Source of the DNA: Amborella trichopoda
Lineage: Eukaryota > Streptophyta > Magnoliopsida > Amborellales > Amborellaceae
NCBI RefSeq assembly: GCF_000471905.2
Contig: NW_006498233.1
Location: 2,163,712-2,227,711 of the forward strand
Reading direction: 5' to 3'
Length of the DNA: 64,000 nucleotides
This document shows, one piece after another, positions 22,801 to 35,696 of this stretch. The position numbers were made by a program, and so were the translations under genes. Every line of letters begins with the position of its first letter. Position 1 is the first letter of the stretch. The notes under the pieces were generated by a model. That model was not told the DNA's origin. It made no database searches and worked only from the letters and a program-made list of their open reading frames with translations.

Positions 22801-23740
22801 TTTTCAAATCAGAAGCAACATCAATTCCACTCATATCTGGCATCAAAATCTTATTGTCTATGAATCATTGGGCTCAACAAGCCACTTTTGAGATTCTTCC
22901 CTTTCAAAAGCAGACCACTTGGAATGTTGAGGATGTAAGATTGTGGGTCCATTTTCAAAAGCAGCAAAGTTTTAAGAAGAAAAACCAATAAAACATCATT
23001 GGAGAACTGAGAGAGAAAGAGAGGTTGAGGAAACACGGGTTTGAGGTGAGAGAGAGAGGTTGGGAAACCATAAGGGGAGAGAGAGAGAAAGAGAGGAAAC
23101 ACGGGGAGAGGGGGAGAGAGTTGGGGGAACACTGGGAAAGAGAGAGAGAGTGTGTGAGGGAGGGAAAGATTTGACCATGTACAGAGAGTGAGATTTGGTC
23201 ATGTATGAGAGAGAAGTTTGGGGAGAAACACGGGAAGAGAGAGAAGGGGTTTAGAAAGATATGTCTTTTTAACATTTGTTTGAGCTAAAAAAATAGAATC
23301 AAAGTGGGTAAAGTTGGTTTAAGGGGTTAGAAGATATAATAGATGGAAACTCTATGCCATCATATATATTTTCAAACCGTACATCTATTGAGAAATGAAA
23401 CTTAAAAACATCGTGTACAGATATATTTTCCCTTCAAATTAATATAATTGATAACATTAATATTTCTTAAATATAATTTTGTAGCGAGAGAAAGATTGTA
23501 TGTCAAGATGATTATTTAACCTTCGAAGGAAGTTATTTTAGCTATTTGATGATGAATGACAATTTATTACCATTGGAATGTGAATGTTGGGTGTTGTAGT
23601 CGTTAATGACCATTGGGTGGTTGAACCGCCACAACTACTCCAATGGAGAGTCATACTTCTCTACTCAAATGTTACTTCCTAACATTATAAATATATCTAT
23701 TTCTTGCTAGTTTGAATAGAGTTAAGATCATGCTTACACC
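22801..23740. other. Unassigned region with a GA-rich minisatellite
   Basis: From 22990 to 23250 units of GAGAGAGAAAGAGAGG with GGAAACACGGG repeat irregularly. The flanks (22801-22990 and 23260-23740) are unique in the window, show no recognisable coding sequence, and include a TATA-like TATAAATATATC near 23688. I cannot assign this stretch. Confidence 0.4.
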
Positions 23741-25946
23741 TCAAATCCCCAGTGGGTTAGTCTCGCACCAAGTTGTCTCATCCCCAGGAGTCGGGTTACC
23801 TTCAATGAGCTTATTCCCCTAGGAGTTCCATCTTTCATCTTAGGGAGTCATATTTGTCCCCTAACTCCCGATTGAAGTCTGCTTCCCATCTAAAACCCTT
23901 GCTATCATGTCATCCCCGGAGAATCAAATTACTATTCACAGACCTGTTCCCCATGGAACTCCACCTACATGGCAACCCACAAAATGGTCCATGCTGCGTC
24001 ACTTTAAACTGCACAGCCTTGGTCTAGATGCATGACCCTAAACTCCATGGTCCAAACTATATGACCTTAAACTGCACGACCTTAAAACTGATGGTCCAAG
24101 CTGAATGACTTTAAATTGCATTGCCACGGTCTACGCTATATGACCTTAAACCATAGTGCACGTCCTAGCTACATGACGTTCAAAGGCTTAGCACCATGGT
24201 CCAAACTAAATGACCTTAAACTGTAGCAAAGGTCTAATTGCAGGACCCAAAATTGCATGGTCCTAGTTGCATGACCTTAAACTGCATAACCACAGTCCAA
24301 GCTATATGACCTTAAACCATAGTGCACATCCTAGCCGCATGACGATAAACTGCTTCGCACATGTCCTGGTGGCATGACCTTAAACATGCCCTCACACACG
24401 CGTACACACCTTTACGTGCATCTTCATGCATGTCTTCCCTAACCGACCCATTTGTGTGCACACACCACTTTCATAATTCCCCAGTGAATCCTTTCATTAC
24501 CCTTCATTATTCCCCAGTGAGTCTCACTAATGCTTAGAAAATGGTGAGCCATCCCACCATCCATATTCACCATCAGATAGTGGGTCACCACGTTTCACCC
24601 ACCATTCAAACATCATCTATCTTCCATAGGTAGCCTTATTCTATCTCCCCAAAAGTGAGTCAAACTACCATCATACTTACTCCATGGCCTCCACAGACTG
24701 CCATTCATCACCACCATTGTCTAGCTGTATGACCTTGAACTGTAGTGCACGTCCTTATCGCATGACGTTAAGAGGCTTCGCACAGGTCCCGAAGCGATGA
24801 CCCTAAACATTCCTTCACAAAAATAACGGGCATGGTGTATACCTCCACGGATGGGCATGGTCACAAAACCATAAGTAAAAGAATTCCGTAAAAATCAAAA
24901 CCCGGGCATGGTGAAATCCCCAAATTGCATCATGAGTAAAAATGAAAAAATAAGGGTGGACATGGGCGAAAGGTCATGGGTAAAAGAGCCCCAAAATAAA
25001 AAGAAGTTGAATGAAACTGTCTCTACGACACCAGTTCCCAAGTTCAAGTGAAAATCAGCAAAGAACGCTTGGACCAATAAGCAAGTTGATGCAGCACTTG
25101 CCTCCGTAGGTAGCTTCAGCCCACATTCTAAAGAGAAAAATCCCTGATGTCACAATACCAAGACACAAAAAATACGAGCTTCAAGGAAAAGATTCCGATA
25201 GCTTGAGTCCATTTGTAAAAAGGACTCGAAGGACAAAAAACTCGTTAAGAAGGCAAGACCAATCTAGTGAAGAAGAGCACTATTCCCACAAGGTCGCTAA
25301 TGCACATCAAAGATGTTGAAGACGCCCTAAGAAAGCTAAGTCAGCCGTGACCTTGGACCTGTTATACATCAATTAGGATTGAATCCTCCAAGGTCACCTC
25401 AGACAAAGAAGAGAGGTATATTGAATGTTGAAAGTTATACCCAAAGTCGGTCACCCCGATAAACTGAGGTCCCCTACCAGCCAAGGAATATCTGGTGCAC
25501 AACACAGATGGACGCCAACCAAAGTCCTTTCAGCACACCCTCCAGAATAAACAAAATCTTCGAAATGTGGATCAACAACAGAGGATACAAAAGCCTAGAC
25601 TAAATTTGAAAATGCCGTTCAGTATGGCACTTGACTACTAGATGGGCTTGATTTTGACCAATGAGGTCCGTACAAAATCCTCAGCTTTAAAATCACAAAC
25701 AGTTGACGAGAGCATGAGGACTTTGATAGGATCCCTCAAAACAATCTCGTCTCCCCTTAAAGTCTCCACGGATGGACCTACACATTGCATCTAAACGTCT
25801 GAGCATCCTAGTTACAACATTGTGTGAATCTCCTCGGTGTTCACGTGGTCCTGCAGCTAGGAAGAAAAAAGTAATAAAGCCAAAGGAGATTTTTTGAATG
25901 TTGTCGTTCTCTCTTCTCTCTAAGCACACCATTTGGTGGGGCAAGC
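23741..25946 (+). repeat. Tat 3' untranslated region with tandem repeats
   Basis: It carries irregular repeats of about 40-50 bp around TATGACCTTAAACTGCA and TGGTCCAAGCTA (24000-24380), blocks with CCCCAGTGRGTY, and a GGGCATGGTG...GAGTAAAA segment (24830-25000). The same blocks occur in the same order at 43900-46400 in the complete element, there also just before the LTR. A GGTGGGGC stretch at 25934 precedes the LTR start and may be the polypurine tract. No pol sequence precedes it in the window, so its element is cut on the left. Confidence 0.78.
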
Positions 25947-26336
25947 TGTTTGAACACATTTTTCAGCACCTTGAGTCCCGATGCAGAATAAAAGAGAAGC
26001 TAGTCAATAAAGCCTTAACATACAATGGAATTCCTTATAGTCTCAGAATTGCCTCTGAAGGGGTTATAATCTTCCTAAGCACTCCAAAAGACCACCTGTC
26101 ACGTTTCGTATAAATCCGACACATCTAAGGCAACGTAGACAAATAAACAATTTCAGAAAAGTTAACTTCTAGCACCCTGAAACGGACCCCATAACTAGAA
26201 CTATATTTTTAGTGCCTCAAATATCTATGGAACCACCTCCATTGGATTTGGCACTGTTGAAAACCCCTATGGGTCAAGTTTTATCTTAATCGGATATTTC
26301 GGGACAAAGTTATGGGTTAAACATTAAAAAGGGGTA

Positions 26337-26394
26337 GGCCGCACGTTATTCCCGTGCGGCCTCCCTGCACCAATCTCCATTAAAGGAGGCTGGT
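26337..26394 (+). promoter_or_regulatory. Pair of U3 hairpins
   Basis: The first is GGCCGCACG, seven-base loop, CGTGCGGCC, a perfect 9-bp stem. The second is ACCAATCTCC, loop ATTAAA, GGAGGCTGGT, nearly perfect. The pair recurs at 54546-54602 (second stem perfect), 10885-10931 (minus) and in part at 33330-33354. The position about 390 bp into U3, well before the TATA box, fits DNA-level protein binding. Confidence 0.65.
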
Positions 26395-27809
26395 GTGCAT
26401 AGTCCTGAGCAGTAACTTCAAAGACCCATATCTCACTCGTTCTAAGTCGGATCGCCTTAAAATTTGGTGAGCGTGTTCGTCTTAACAAGACGAACATTTT
26501 GATGTGTGTCACGACCCACGTCGATACCCCAGCAAGAAGAAAAATTAGAGAAACGTTGATGATTCATAAAGACAGTTGCAGAATATTCAGCAGCAGCATG
26601 CCTCACTCGAGTAGCCATATCACGACGCTCGCATACCCAAAAACAGTGAAACCAATTGCATCATGTACATAAGGTCTAGCGCTATCGTTGGTCTGAACCC
26701 CGCGTATGATGAACAGTTGGATTCGGCACATGAAGGCGTCACAGTTGCTGCATATTCCAGTAAGAAAACCCAAGATGTTGAAATCTTCGTCCTGACATGA
26801 AATCGAGCTGTGTTCATTGCAATGTGATCGTGTCAGCATGCTTAGTGTGATTTAGCGAGGAAATCAAAGAAAAACATCAAGAAACAAGCATACTGTCGAT
26901 TAGACGTTTTCAAGATCTATACAAATTACGAGTCACATGAGCATGGCCTAAAAACGTAACCCATGGCTCAAATTTGGTATCAAATCAATCGTCGTGCCGA
27001 GCCTGACAAGAAAGCAATCATCTTTCAGCCAAACGAACGCCGGAGCAATCCCGAATCATCCATGGAAGATCACGCAAGCTCTAGGGCAACAGCAAGGACT
27101 GTTTTTGAATTTCTCACATTGTTTGGTAGGGGCAAAACACTCCTTTTGCATTCAACTTTAGAATTTCTTTTAATTCAATTAAATTGTAATTATCATCAAT
27201 TTAGGTAGTTTATGGGCGTACACCCATGTTTGGGCCCAATTTTATAAGTACATGCTAAGCACAATTATTATAGGACCCCTTGATTTTTCAATACTCGTCA
27301 ATAAAATTTGAGTTTTTCACATTCAAATTGTGGGTACGTCTTGGAGAGAGAGAGAAGAGAGAGAAGAAAAGGTCTGATACCCTTTGATGAAGGTAATTTT
27401 CTCTCTCCTCTCATCTCTCTCTTTATCTCTCCTCTCATCTCTCTCTTTATCTCTTTTCTTCTCGTTTATCTCTTTCTCACTCCTCTTCTCATCAATCTCT
27501 TTCTCTCTCCTCTCGTCTATATCTCCTTTTCCTTTCTCTTCTCTGATTTTCATTATTCACTTTCCTTCTCTCTCTTCTATCTTTATTTATTTTTTCTTAA
27601 CTTTCCTTCTCTCTCTTCTATCTTTCTTTTCTCTTTCCTCATTTTCCTTCTTCCTCTCTATTTCTCTCTCTTTCTTCTCTGATCATGTTTGACGGAGCCT
27701 ATAGCTGAGTGTGATGTCCTTCTACTTCTAGAGCCTTAACCCGAATGATGGGCCTTAACCCGAATGACGGGCTGGGCCTCTAGCAAAGTTCATCTTACTC
27801 CCCTGTGTC

Positions 27810-28460
27810 GTGGACGGTGGAAGCTTATCATCCTCCATATTTTATCTCTCTTTTAATTCTTGTGTCATGGACGGCGGAATCTCATCGTCGTCCATGTTTT
27901 CTCTCTCTTATTCCCCTGTGTCATGGACGACGAAAGCTCATCGTCATTCATGTCTTCTCTCTCTGTTGATTCCTCTGTCATGGACGGTAGAAGCTCATCG
28001 TTGTCCATATTTTCTCTCTCTTCACTTCTCTGTCATGGACGACGGAAGCTCATCATCGTCCATATCATCTCTCTCTTCTGATTCCTCTGTCATGGATGGT
28101 GGAAGCTCATCGCCATCCATGTTTTCTCTCTCTTCACTTCTCTATCATGGATGGCGGAAGCTCATCGTCATCCATGTCTTCTCTCTCTTCTGATTCCTCT
28201 ATCATGGACGGTGGGAGCTCATCACCGTCCATATTTTCTCTCACTTCCCCTCTCTATCATGGACGATGAAATCTCATCACCATCCACACATTCTCTCTCT
28301 TGATTCCTCTATCATGGATGGTTGATGCTCATCATTGTCCACGTTTTCTCTCTCTTCTCTCCTTCATCATGGACGACAGATGCTCATAGTCATCCATGTC
28401 CTCTCTCTTCTCAATCCCCTGTCATGGACGGCAGAAGTTCAGCGCCATCCACGTTCCTTA
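27810..28460 (+). repeat. Hairpin minisatellite, about 56-bp period, 12 units
   Basis: Units start at about 27810, 27866, 27922, 27979, 28034, 28091, 28146, 28203, 28258, 28313, 28368 and 28424. Each has a CATGGACGRYG arm, a loop around AAGCTCAT and a YGTCCATG arm, then a CT-rich spacer. Several units have matching changes in both arms. It lies after the AATAAA site in the transcribed leader. Confidence 0.85.
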
Positions 28461-29357
28461 TCTCTCTTTTCTCTCTCTTCTTCCCCCTTCCTCTTCTTTC
28501 TTAGTGTTTCTTTCTTCTTCTTTTCCTCTCTATCTCTTTCCTTTCTTTTTCTCACCTGCACAACATCGGTAGTACTGTGCATGCCTTTCCCTCTCTCTTT
28601 CTTTTCTCTCTTCTCTTCTTTCCCTCTCGTTTTATCTAGGGAGGCTAAGTCAAGCACTGCCATGGAAGTCTCATCGTCCAGTAGTATTGTCGTTTTGCCA
28701 GTTGTAGTCACAGTGTCCACTTTATTGCCACGATAAGCTAGTCATCGTGCCAGGCCGGTCGATGATCATTTTATCGTTTAGTAGTATTGGCGTTGTCCCT
28801 GTCTTGTTACCATGCCCGTCTTGCTACCACATCAGGTCAATCATTTGCTGGTCGAGCTATTGTGTTAGTCTAGCTACCTAGTCAAATTCCTATCTTCCCT
28901 ATTCATCTATTATGTCTCTTTCTTCTTCTTTCACCTATCCTCTTCCCCTTTTTTCTTCTTTCGAATATGCATGTCTATGTGCATTTGCCCAAAGACAAGG
29001 AGGGGTCACGTGACCCACTTATCTTGTACAAGAAGGGGTCACGTGACCCACTTATCTTGTAAATTAACCATGTGTGTGTGATTGCAGAAACAGGAGAGTA
29101 CAAGCCAAGGGAGGCGATTGCAAACCAGTTTTACGACTAAGGGGCTTTCTTCGTGATCTAAGAGGGCACCCACGCGAGCCAGACCGAGTAAGTCTCGAAC
29201 CCACCTTAAATTCCTCTCTCATCGGTTTGTATACTTGCCCTCGCTCCTTAGAGAGATTCCCGAGAGAGTGATCTCAAAGTCCCGGGTTCCCCTGAAACTC
29301 GAGACATGTGCCTTCCGATCATCTGGATCCAAAGGGCGAGATCGAGGCACCTAACCA

Positions 29358-29510
29358 ATAAGAGGCATTGATTCTCTTACACTCAATCACTCGGGTTGGG
29401 GTCATCCTTAGTCAGCTCTTCTTAAAGTTCTAACCCTTTCGCTATTCTAACTACCGAGTCATACAATATTTAGGTTGTGAGGTGCTTTGATCTCTTTTGC
29501 TCTTTTCTCT

Positions 29511-29551
<41 letters not shown>

Positions 29552-30070
29552 ACTCACTCTCTTCTCTGCCTTGATCACTTTTAGAAGGCACTTCAGGTTA
29601 GTGACATAGTTATAGGCATTGTCTTATAACTCCACTTTCTAAATCCTACAGCTAATAAGGCTTCGAGCTTGATGCTTTTCATTGTCTTCGGTAATACCTT
29701 TTAGGAGAGGTTACGCCGAGAGGCTGCCCAATTTTTGGGTCATCCCTTCACTTCTTTCATTTCATCTTCTTCTTCCTTTTTTTATCTCTAAACCAAGCTC
29801 TCATCAACTTATTCTTATTCTTTTCTTCCTTTTATTTCTTACCTTTTCCTCTTACCATTCTACCCCAAAAAAAAGAACCATGAACCCATAAAACACATCA
29901 GAGAGGAGTTTACTTTAAGTGGATTTCATTAGCAGTTTTCCTTGAGATTCTAGGTGAAGTGTCGAGTTTAGAGAGGGGGTTGAATTCATTGCATAATACT
30001 CACTCAGCTCGGGCAACTTAAATGTTGTAATCGAAAGAGCACACGACTCTCGACTCGGTCAAAGGTCACA
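29358..30070. other. Unassigned stretch with a CT microsatellite
   Basis: The LTR end at 29357 is followed by sequence without a primer site. A pure (CT)n run lies at 29514-29547, followed by CACTCACTCACTC. A TTAGAGAGGGGGTTGAATTC segment occurs near 29965. No coding sequence is recognised. It replaces the expected primer site and gag start of the copy that continues at 30070, so it may be an insertion or a rearranged junction. Confidence 0.4.
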
Positions 30071-32953
30071 AAAAAATATGCACATGCCTGTAAACCAAAG
30101 TGGTCCTAAGACCACTACAACAGCAAAGGTCGACATTCCAAATGTCATACCTTTCGCTTCAGTATGCCACCCCCAACACTTCTATGGATCGTGCACACAT
30201 ATGTCGGTCCAATGCTATTTCTGGCTTCAAGCGGAAAGGTCAGCAATACACGCTTCCTTCTACCCCAAAACTAATGACAACATGATACTCAAAGAAGTTC
30301 CCTTCGAGTACATTCTTGTCAATTCCTTATGCTTCACATGTACAAGGTGGCTCTCGAGGCTGGATTAAGGGGAAAATTAACACCCCCAAAGAAAATGGTG
30401 CACTCCCTCCCTTGTTCAAACAAAACTAAATTTCCAAGGTTGACCCCGAGCTCTCTACTCCCGAGGCACCATGCTTTGCTTGAATTGATTGACTTCGCTC
30501 TATTCTCCTTGAGACAGACCAATCAAGTAGAATGCCACACCCAATTCCAGTTTTGAGAGCGCATTTACTGCAATTTAAGAATCAAGCAACCGAAAGGCAT
30601 GAAAGTGCCGCTTATAAGAAAGAAGTCAGAATCTTCAACCTCATAATACTTATTGAAGAAAAATCTATTTTATCCATTGTGAACTACAACGGAACCTTAA
30701 ATGAGCAGCACTATTCAATGCAAAGTTGTTGAGGTGTGGGAAGAAGATTTCAATCTGATTGAACCACGGCCCCAAGGTCGTCTTGAGCCACAACGAAAGG
30801 AAATATGGGCCCAAGGCTGTCACAAGCCTATTCGGATCGCGTCATGGCTCCAAGTCCATCTCGCGGCATATTTTCATAAACTACGGACCCTTAGGCCATC
30901 CAGAGCTAGTAATCATCCAATCTTCAAGGCAATCTTAGATCCAGTTGGGTAATCTGAACCCTTGTTGCTTGGACTGTCAGATCAAGGCAAGAAGCGAATC
31001 AACACTACTTATACCTCTGAGTCACTCAACTCCGAAGAATGAACTGATGTGATAGTAGTCAGTCAAGATGGTGATGGTCCCGAAAGACTGATGGCACGTG
31101 TTAACGAAACCCTGAATCATATCTTGGACACGCTTAAAGTGTTGGAAAATGCTCGACCAATCGATGGTCTTCACATCATGGAGAAAATTGCCCCTTCGAA
31201 CCTCAGTTGAAGGAAGAAGAGTGAAGGTCTCCACCTCTTCCCTTAGCTCAAACCTCATGACCTCCCATTCCCACGGTCTTTCTTGAGGATCAACCCAATG
31301 TAGCTTCTCAAGCTATTTCCCCAGCGGTTACCCAATAAGGCATTCAAGACATAATCAATTGAAGCATTCAGGGCTTACAAGTCTCAAAGGCCCATGAAAA
31401 TGCTCATTATAAGAAGCCTTACCTGCCCTTCATTAATCAAGTTAATTTTCCCCCAGGTTACCATAAAGGAAGACTGCTTATCTTTGACGACACCGGCTCA
31501 CCACAATAGCGTGTGGCACACTTCGTGTCAACATGTCAAGAGTCAGCTTCTGTTCCTAAACTGCTTCTTCGACAGTTTGTGGAAACACTAGCTGGGCTTG
31601 CCTTTAACTGGTATGCACATTTACCTCCGAATTATATTCACTCCTACGAAGAGATGGAACAATTGTTCTACAAGTGCTTTTATAAAGTCTAGCGAGAAGT
31701 TCAAGCCATAAAACTTCTAACTATGACTCAAAATGTGAACAAACCAGAAAATGAATACATCGAGAGATGGGGGGATCTCGCGGTGTACCAAAGTAACCCC
31801 ATGCCTAAGATTGATGTTATGCAAACATGCATTAGGAACATAGAGAAGGAAATCTCCCTTAATGTTTAAGCTTCTAACACTACTACTTTCTCAAACATGA
31901 TTTCAAAGGTAGTAAAGATTGAAATCTTACTTAAGCATTATGGTGAAACTCAAGCTCAGACCTTGGGGGGAGGTCAAGGTCAGACCTTCACTAATAACAG
32001 GTCTGACCCTCGCACTGGCCAACAAAGAGATACAGTCGGTAGTTACCGCTACACCCATTCTTCTCAAACCTCCATTACCAATGCACCTCTCAAGACATTG
32101 GATATCTCATGGGGAGTAACACAATTCAAGGGTCAAGGGGAACCCTAACAACGGCAACAACAACCTCAGGCCTATAGTAGAGTTCCCCCACCACCAAACC
32201 TGTACCAGCCTAATTACTTTAAGCAAAGGTTGAACAAGCAGTATAGTGTTAAAAAATCATGGGTAACAGTCCTGTTGAAAATTATATTGGAACAAGGTAT
32301 GATAGTTCTTCTTGAGACTAAAAGACCAGACCAGCTGGGGCTCACTAATAACAAGAATTATTGTGCTTAACATCATATGTTGAGCCATCCTATGCAAGAC
32401 TGCTTCCATCTTAAAGATCACATCGAAGCCCTGATTCAGAAAGGACAAATTCATTTAGACATTCTCAAAAAATCTTTCAAGACTGTAGAAGCTTCACATG
32501 TAGTCACCATTGAAGAAGAATGAGTGCAGACCTTGCAACTAAAAGAAGTACCATCGGACCTTCTTCCAGACCTTTTTGCAATGATGGCACTATAAGGGTT
32601 TATTACCCCACTATCATCAAGACAACCCAGGCATTTTATTTAGGGAACTGAAAATCTCTTGTGCTCATTCCATCAAGTGTGGAGCCATGAGATATCTCAG
32701 TGGTCAAGTTTCAATACATTCATCTAAGAGTCCATAGTTGAAGTACATATTTTTGTTAATGTACCAGTTTGTACTGGTGAATAACCAAATCCAGTAATCC
32801 CTAAAAATCCCACTAAGATACCCTCTACTTCTCACCGTGAAATGGAAGAAGAGAGAGTTCAATTAGATGGGTTTAAAAAGATGGGTAAAACAATTGGGGC
32901 TTCACAAATGATCATAGTTCAAGAGGGACAGTCTCAGAGTGTTCTCATAGATG
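30070..32953 (+). pseudogene. Tat gag of the split host element, 5' part
   Basis: Pieces in order are a decayed N-terminal region, VIVVSQDGDGPERLMARVNE with a coiled helix (about 31045-31130), the capsid-like core with LAFNWYAHLPPNYIHSYEEM and EYIERWGDLAVYQSNPMP (31590-31870), and a knuckle-like HHMLSHPMQDCFHLKDHIEA with the following VEASHVVTIEEE (32360-32520). A second knuckle-like segment lies near 32650. The sequence is cut at 32958 by the 16.7-kb element, after the 5-bp site AAGTG, and resumes at 49658. Stops are frequent. Confidence 0.8.
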
Positions 32954-32958
32954 AAGTG
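32954..32958. other. Target site duplication, left copy (AAGTG)
   Basis: AAGTG directly precedes the TGTTGG start of the LTR at 32959. The identical pentamer follows the other LTR end at 49653-49657. Five bases is the normal duplication length for Ty3/gypsy. Confidence 0.88.
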
Positions 32959-35606
32959 TGTTGGAAGGTATTTTTTATCAACATGGGGCCCCTGCTTAAT
33001 AAAGGCCTAGCAAACAGTGGAAATTCCAATAGTTTAAGAATAACCCCAAAACTGGCCAAGATCTTCATGAGGTCTTTGAAAATTCTCTTGCCAAGTTTCA
33101 TCACATTCTGACATGTCTAAGGCAATGCAGACTGAGAAACAGTTCTAGCAAAATCGACCTTCTAACACCCTGAAACGGACCCTATAACTAGAGCTATATT
33201 TTCGGTGTCTCAATTTTCTATGGGACTACCACTAGTGGAATTGACACAGTTGAAAACCCCTAGGGGTCAAATTTCAGCTCGAACAGACACTCCAAGGAGA
33301 AGTTATAAGCGAAAGAGTGAAACATGAGGGGCCGCACGCTATTCCCGTGCGGCCACTCTGCAACTCTACCCCATGGAAGGGATAGTCACGACCAGTGACT
33401 TTCGACTCTGATATCTCACCCATCCCAAGTCGGATCACACTCAAAATTGGTGAGCATGTTCCATCAAGTCAGTATGAGCGATTTGATTTGTGGCACGCCC
33501 ACTGACGACAGCCGAGCACAAAGAAAAGCTAGAGAGAAGTTGCTGATCTGTGAAGAAAGTACAGGAAATTTAGCAACATCGTGTCTCTCCCAAGCGGTGG
33601 GATCACACCGTTCGCGAGCCTGATTGACGTGAGACCAATTCTATTGCGGGCATAAAGTCTTGGGCTATCACTGACCCGAACCCCATACATGATGAACAGT
33701 TGAATTCGGCACATGAAGCCGTCGAAGCAATTGCAAATTCAATAGTCGAAATTCCAGATTCTGACCAGAATTCCAAAGTTGTAAAATCTTCATTCGGGCA
33801 CAAAATCGAGCTGCGTTTGCTGCCCCGCGATCGTAACGGTATGCTCAGTGTAGTTCAGCAAAGAACTCACTGAAAAAAATCAAGGAATGAGTAAACTATC
33901 GATCCAAAGTTTTAAGATCCACTCAAATTTCAAGTCACATGTTCGTGCACTAAAAGCACGATCGTGCACTGAAAACACGATCCATGGCTCGAAGTTGGTA
34001 TCAAATTGATTGCCATGTCGAGCCCTACTAGAAAACAATCATCTTACGATCAACCGGGCATCAGAATGACGCCGGATCATCCATGCAAGATCACGCAAGT
34101 TCTAAAGCAACACAAGGATTGTTTTGGAATTCTATAAATTGTTAGGAAGGGGCAAATATATCATTTTGCACCCTATTTTCTAATTTCTTTTAATTCAATT
34201 TAATCTTAACTTCCAGCAATTAAGGTTATTTTTTATCATCCACCCATATTTGGGGAAAATTCTATATATAAGTACCAGCATTGTACGCACAAAAGACACA
34301 CACAGAGGATCCATCTCCTTGCAAAAGAGAGAGTTTTTACTGAATATAGTTTCTCTTTCTTCCCACTGTTGTCTTCTGCTTGAGAGAGAGAGTGAGTGAG
34401 AAACTTTTGACTTGTACCCCTAGGTTCAAGGTAAACCTTCTTTGTCTTATTTTTCTTTTATTCTCTCTCTCCTCGTTTTTCTCTTCTTCTCTTTCTTCTT
34501 CTTCTTCCCTGTCTGAGCTCTCCTCAGAGTCCATGCACGACAGTGGCAGTGCCGTGCATGCTTATTTGGTAGCCTCACCGGTTGTGCATAACGATGGGAG
34601 TCTCATGCGCACGTCTCTTTCTCCCTCATTTCTATCTCCTTTGCAAGGCCAACAGATGGCATTGCTCATCGTCGTCTGCAGACATATCCTAAGCACCTTA
34701 GCAAAGGACATGGGTAACGAAGCCTATCGCCTCCCGCAGAGGCTTCACCTTGTTGCGTGACTATTGTATATGGCACTACTCATCGCTGTCCGCAAAGGGT
34801 AGAGGCAATACTCGTCGCCGCGTGCTAGCTTCTTCCGCGCTTCCCTGCACCCTTCATCGTGCGCCTTACGAAAAGTAATCACCGTGAGACCTATGAGAAG
34901 TTATCATCAAGCGCCTCATTAGGAGCCATCACTATTCACTAGGGACATGTCGCCTCCTCATGCTGCTAACAGTGACGCACATTGTCGTCTGGATTCTTCC
35001 TACCTCTGTCGTCTCTCTCTCTTCTCTTCATCCTTTTATCTTCTAACTTAACTGAGGGTAGATCTAGCTTAGCACCGCCATCCCGGTCTCAGTTTTGAGT
35101 AGTATTGGCGTCTGCTAGTCCTGAGGACCATGCCCGTCTTGCTATCACTCCGAGTCAATATTTGTCTGAATGTCCTGCTAGCTTTGCCTCTCCATTGAGT
35201 TTTTCTTCTCTTTTCTATCTTTATCTAAAACTTTACGTTTCATCATGCTCTCACATGAATGTACATTGCCCTAAGACAAGGGTGGGTCTCCTTGACCCAC
35301 TTGTCTTACAAATTAACCATAGAAGTGTTGTGCAGAAAACAAGATGATTGTAGGTCAAGGGAGGTGATTTCGAACCAGCTAAAGCAGTTGGGGGCTTTTC
35401 TTCATGATTTAAGAGGTTGTCCACACGAGCCAGCCCGAGTAAGTCCCGAACCCACCTTTAATTCCTCTCTCATCGGTTGGTATACCTGCCCTTACTCTCG
35501 AGCAAGGTTCTGAGAGAGCAATCTCAAACCCCAAGCTCACCAGAAATCCGAGGTACATGCTGCCTGATCATCTAGATCCGAAAGGCGAGATCAAGGCACC
35601 TAACGA
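32959..35606 (+). repeat. 5' LTR of the 16.7-kb element
   Basis: It starts TGTTGGAAGGTATTTTTTATCA and ends AGGCACCTAACGA next to the primer site. It holds a U3 hairpin with GGCCGCACG and CGTGCGGCC arms (33330-33354), TATA (TATATATAAG at 34263-34272), a short CT-rich leader and no hairpin minisatellite. It represents a subfamily distinct from the 25947, 54155 and 59399 LTRs and matches 47028-49652. Confidence 0.9.
34263..34272 (+). promoter_or_regulatory. LTR TATA box
   Basis: TATATATAAG follows the GGGGAAAATTC block that precedes the TATA site in every LTR of this family (compare TATATAAA at 60686 and TATATA at 48307). It is about 1.3 kb into the LTR. Confidence 0.7.
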
Positions 35607-35609
35607 GCT

Positions 35610-35627
35610 TGGCGACTCCACTGAGGA
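35610..35627 (+). other. Primer binding site, tRNA-Arg type
   Basis: TGGCGACTCCACTGAGGA lies three bases after the LTR end. The first ten bases are a perfect match to the tRNA-Arg acceptor complement. Confidence 0.88.
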
Positions 35628-35696
35628 CTTATTACCCCTTAGTCGGTTCGCTCTTGTTTGATCAGTATCCTCTTTTACTTTCTGCACTTATTTTTA

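Larger units (their letters stand above)
25947..29357 (+). repeat. Tat LTR (3411 bp), plus strand
   Basis: It starts TGTTTGAACACATTTTTCAG and ends AGGCACCTAACCA. It contains the U3 hairpins (26337-26361 and 26369-26394), a TATA-like TTTTATAAGTA (about 27240), AATAAA (27300-27305), a CT-rich leader (27390-27690), a hairpin minisatellite (27810-28460) and the conserved U5 end. After 29357 there is no primer site, so this is either a 3' LTR or a 5' LTR whose downstream side was deleted. Confidence 0.87.

Noticed and set aside
22692-22991. 99-codon plus-strand frame after the LTR-like block
   Set aside because: No similarity is recognised. It begins inside the LTR-like tail and crosses the supposed primer site, so it is probably chance.
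27308-28736. Plus-strand frames with a repeated MDGGSSSP-type peptide
   Set aside because: The peptide repeat is a by-product of the 56-bp DNA hairpin repeat. The frame changes between units and between LTR copies.
29395-29420. Similarity of GGGGTCATCCTTAGTCAG to plus-strand sequence near 7034
   Set aside because: It is about 20 bases, in opposite orientation relative to gag, without flanking similarity; probably chance.
35610-35680. A tRNA-Arg gene near the primer site
   Set aside because: Only the 18-base acceptor complement is present; there is no cloverleaf.
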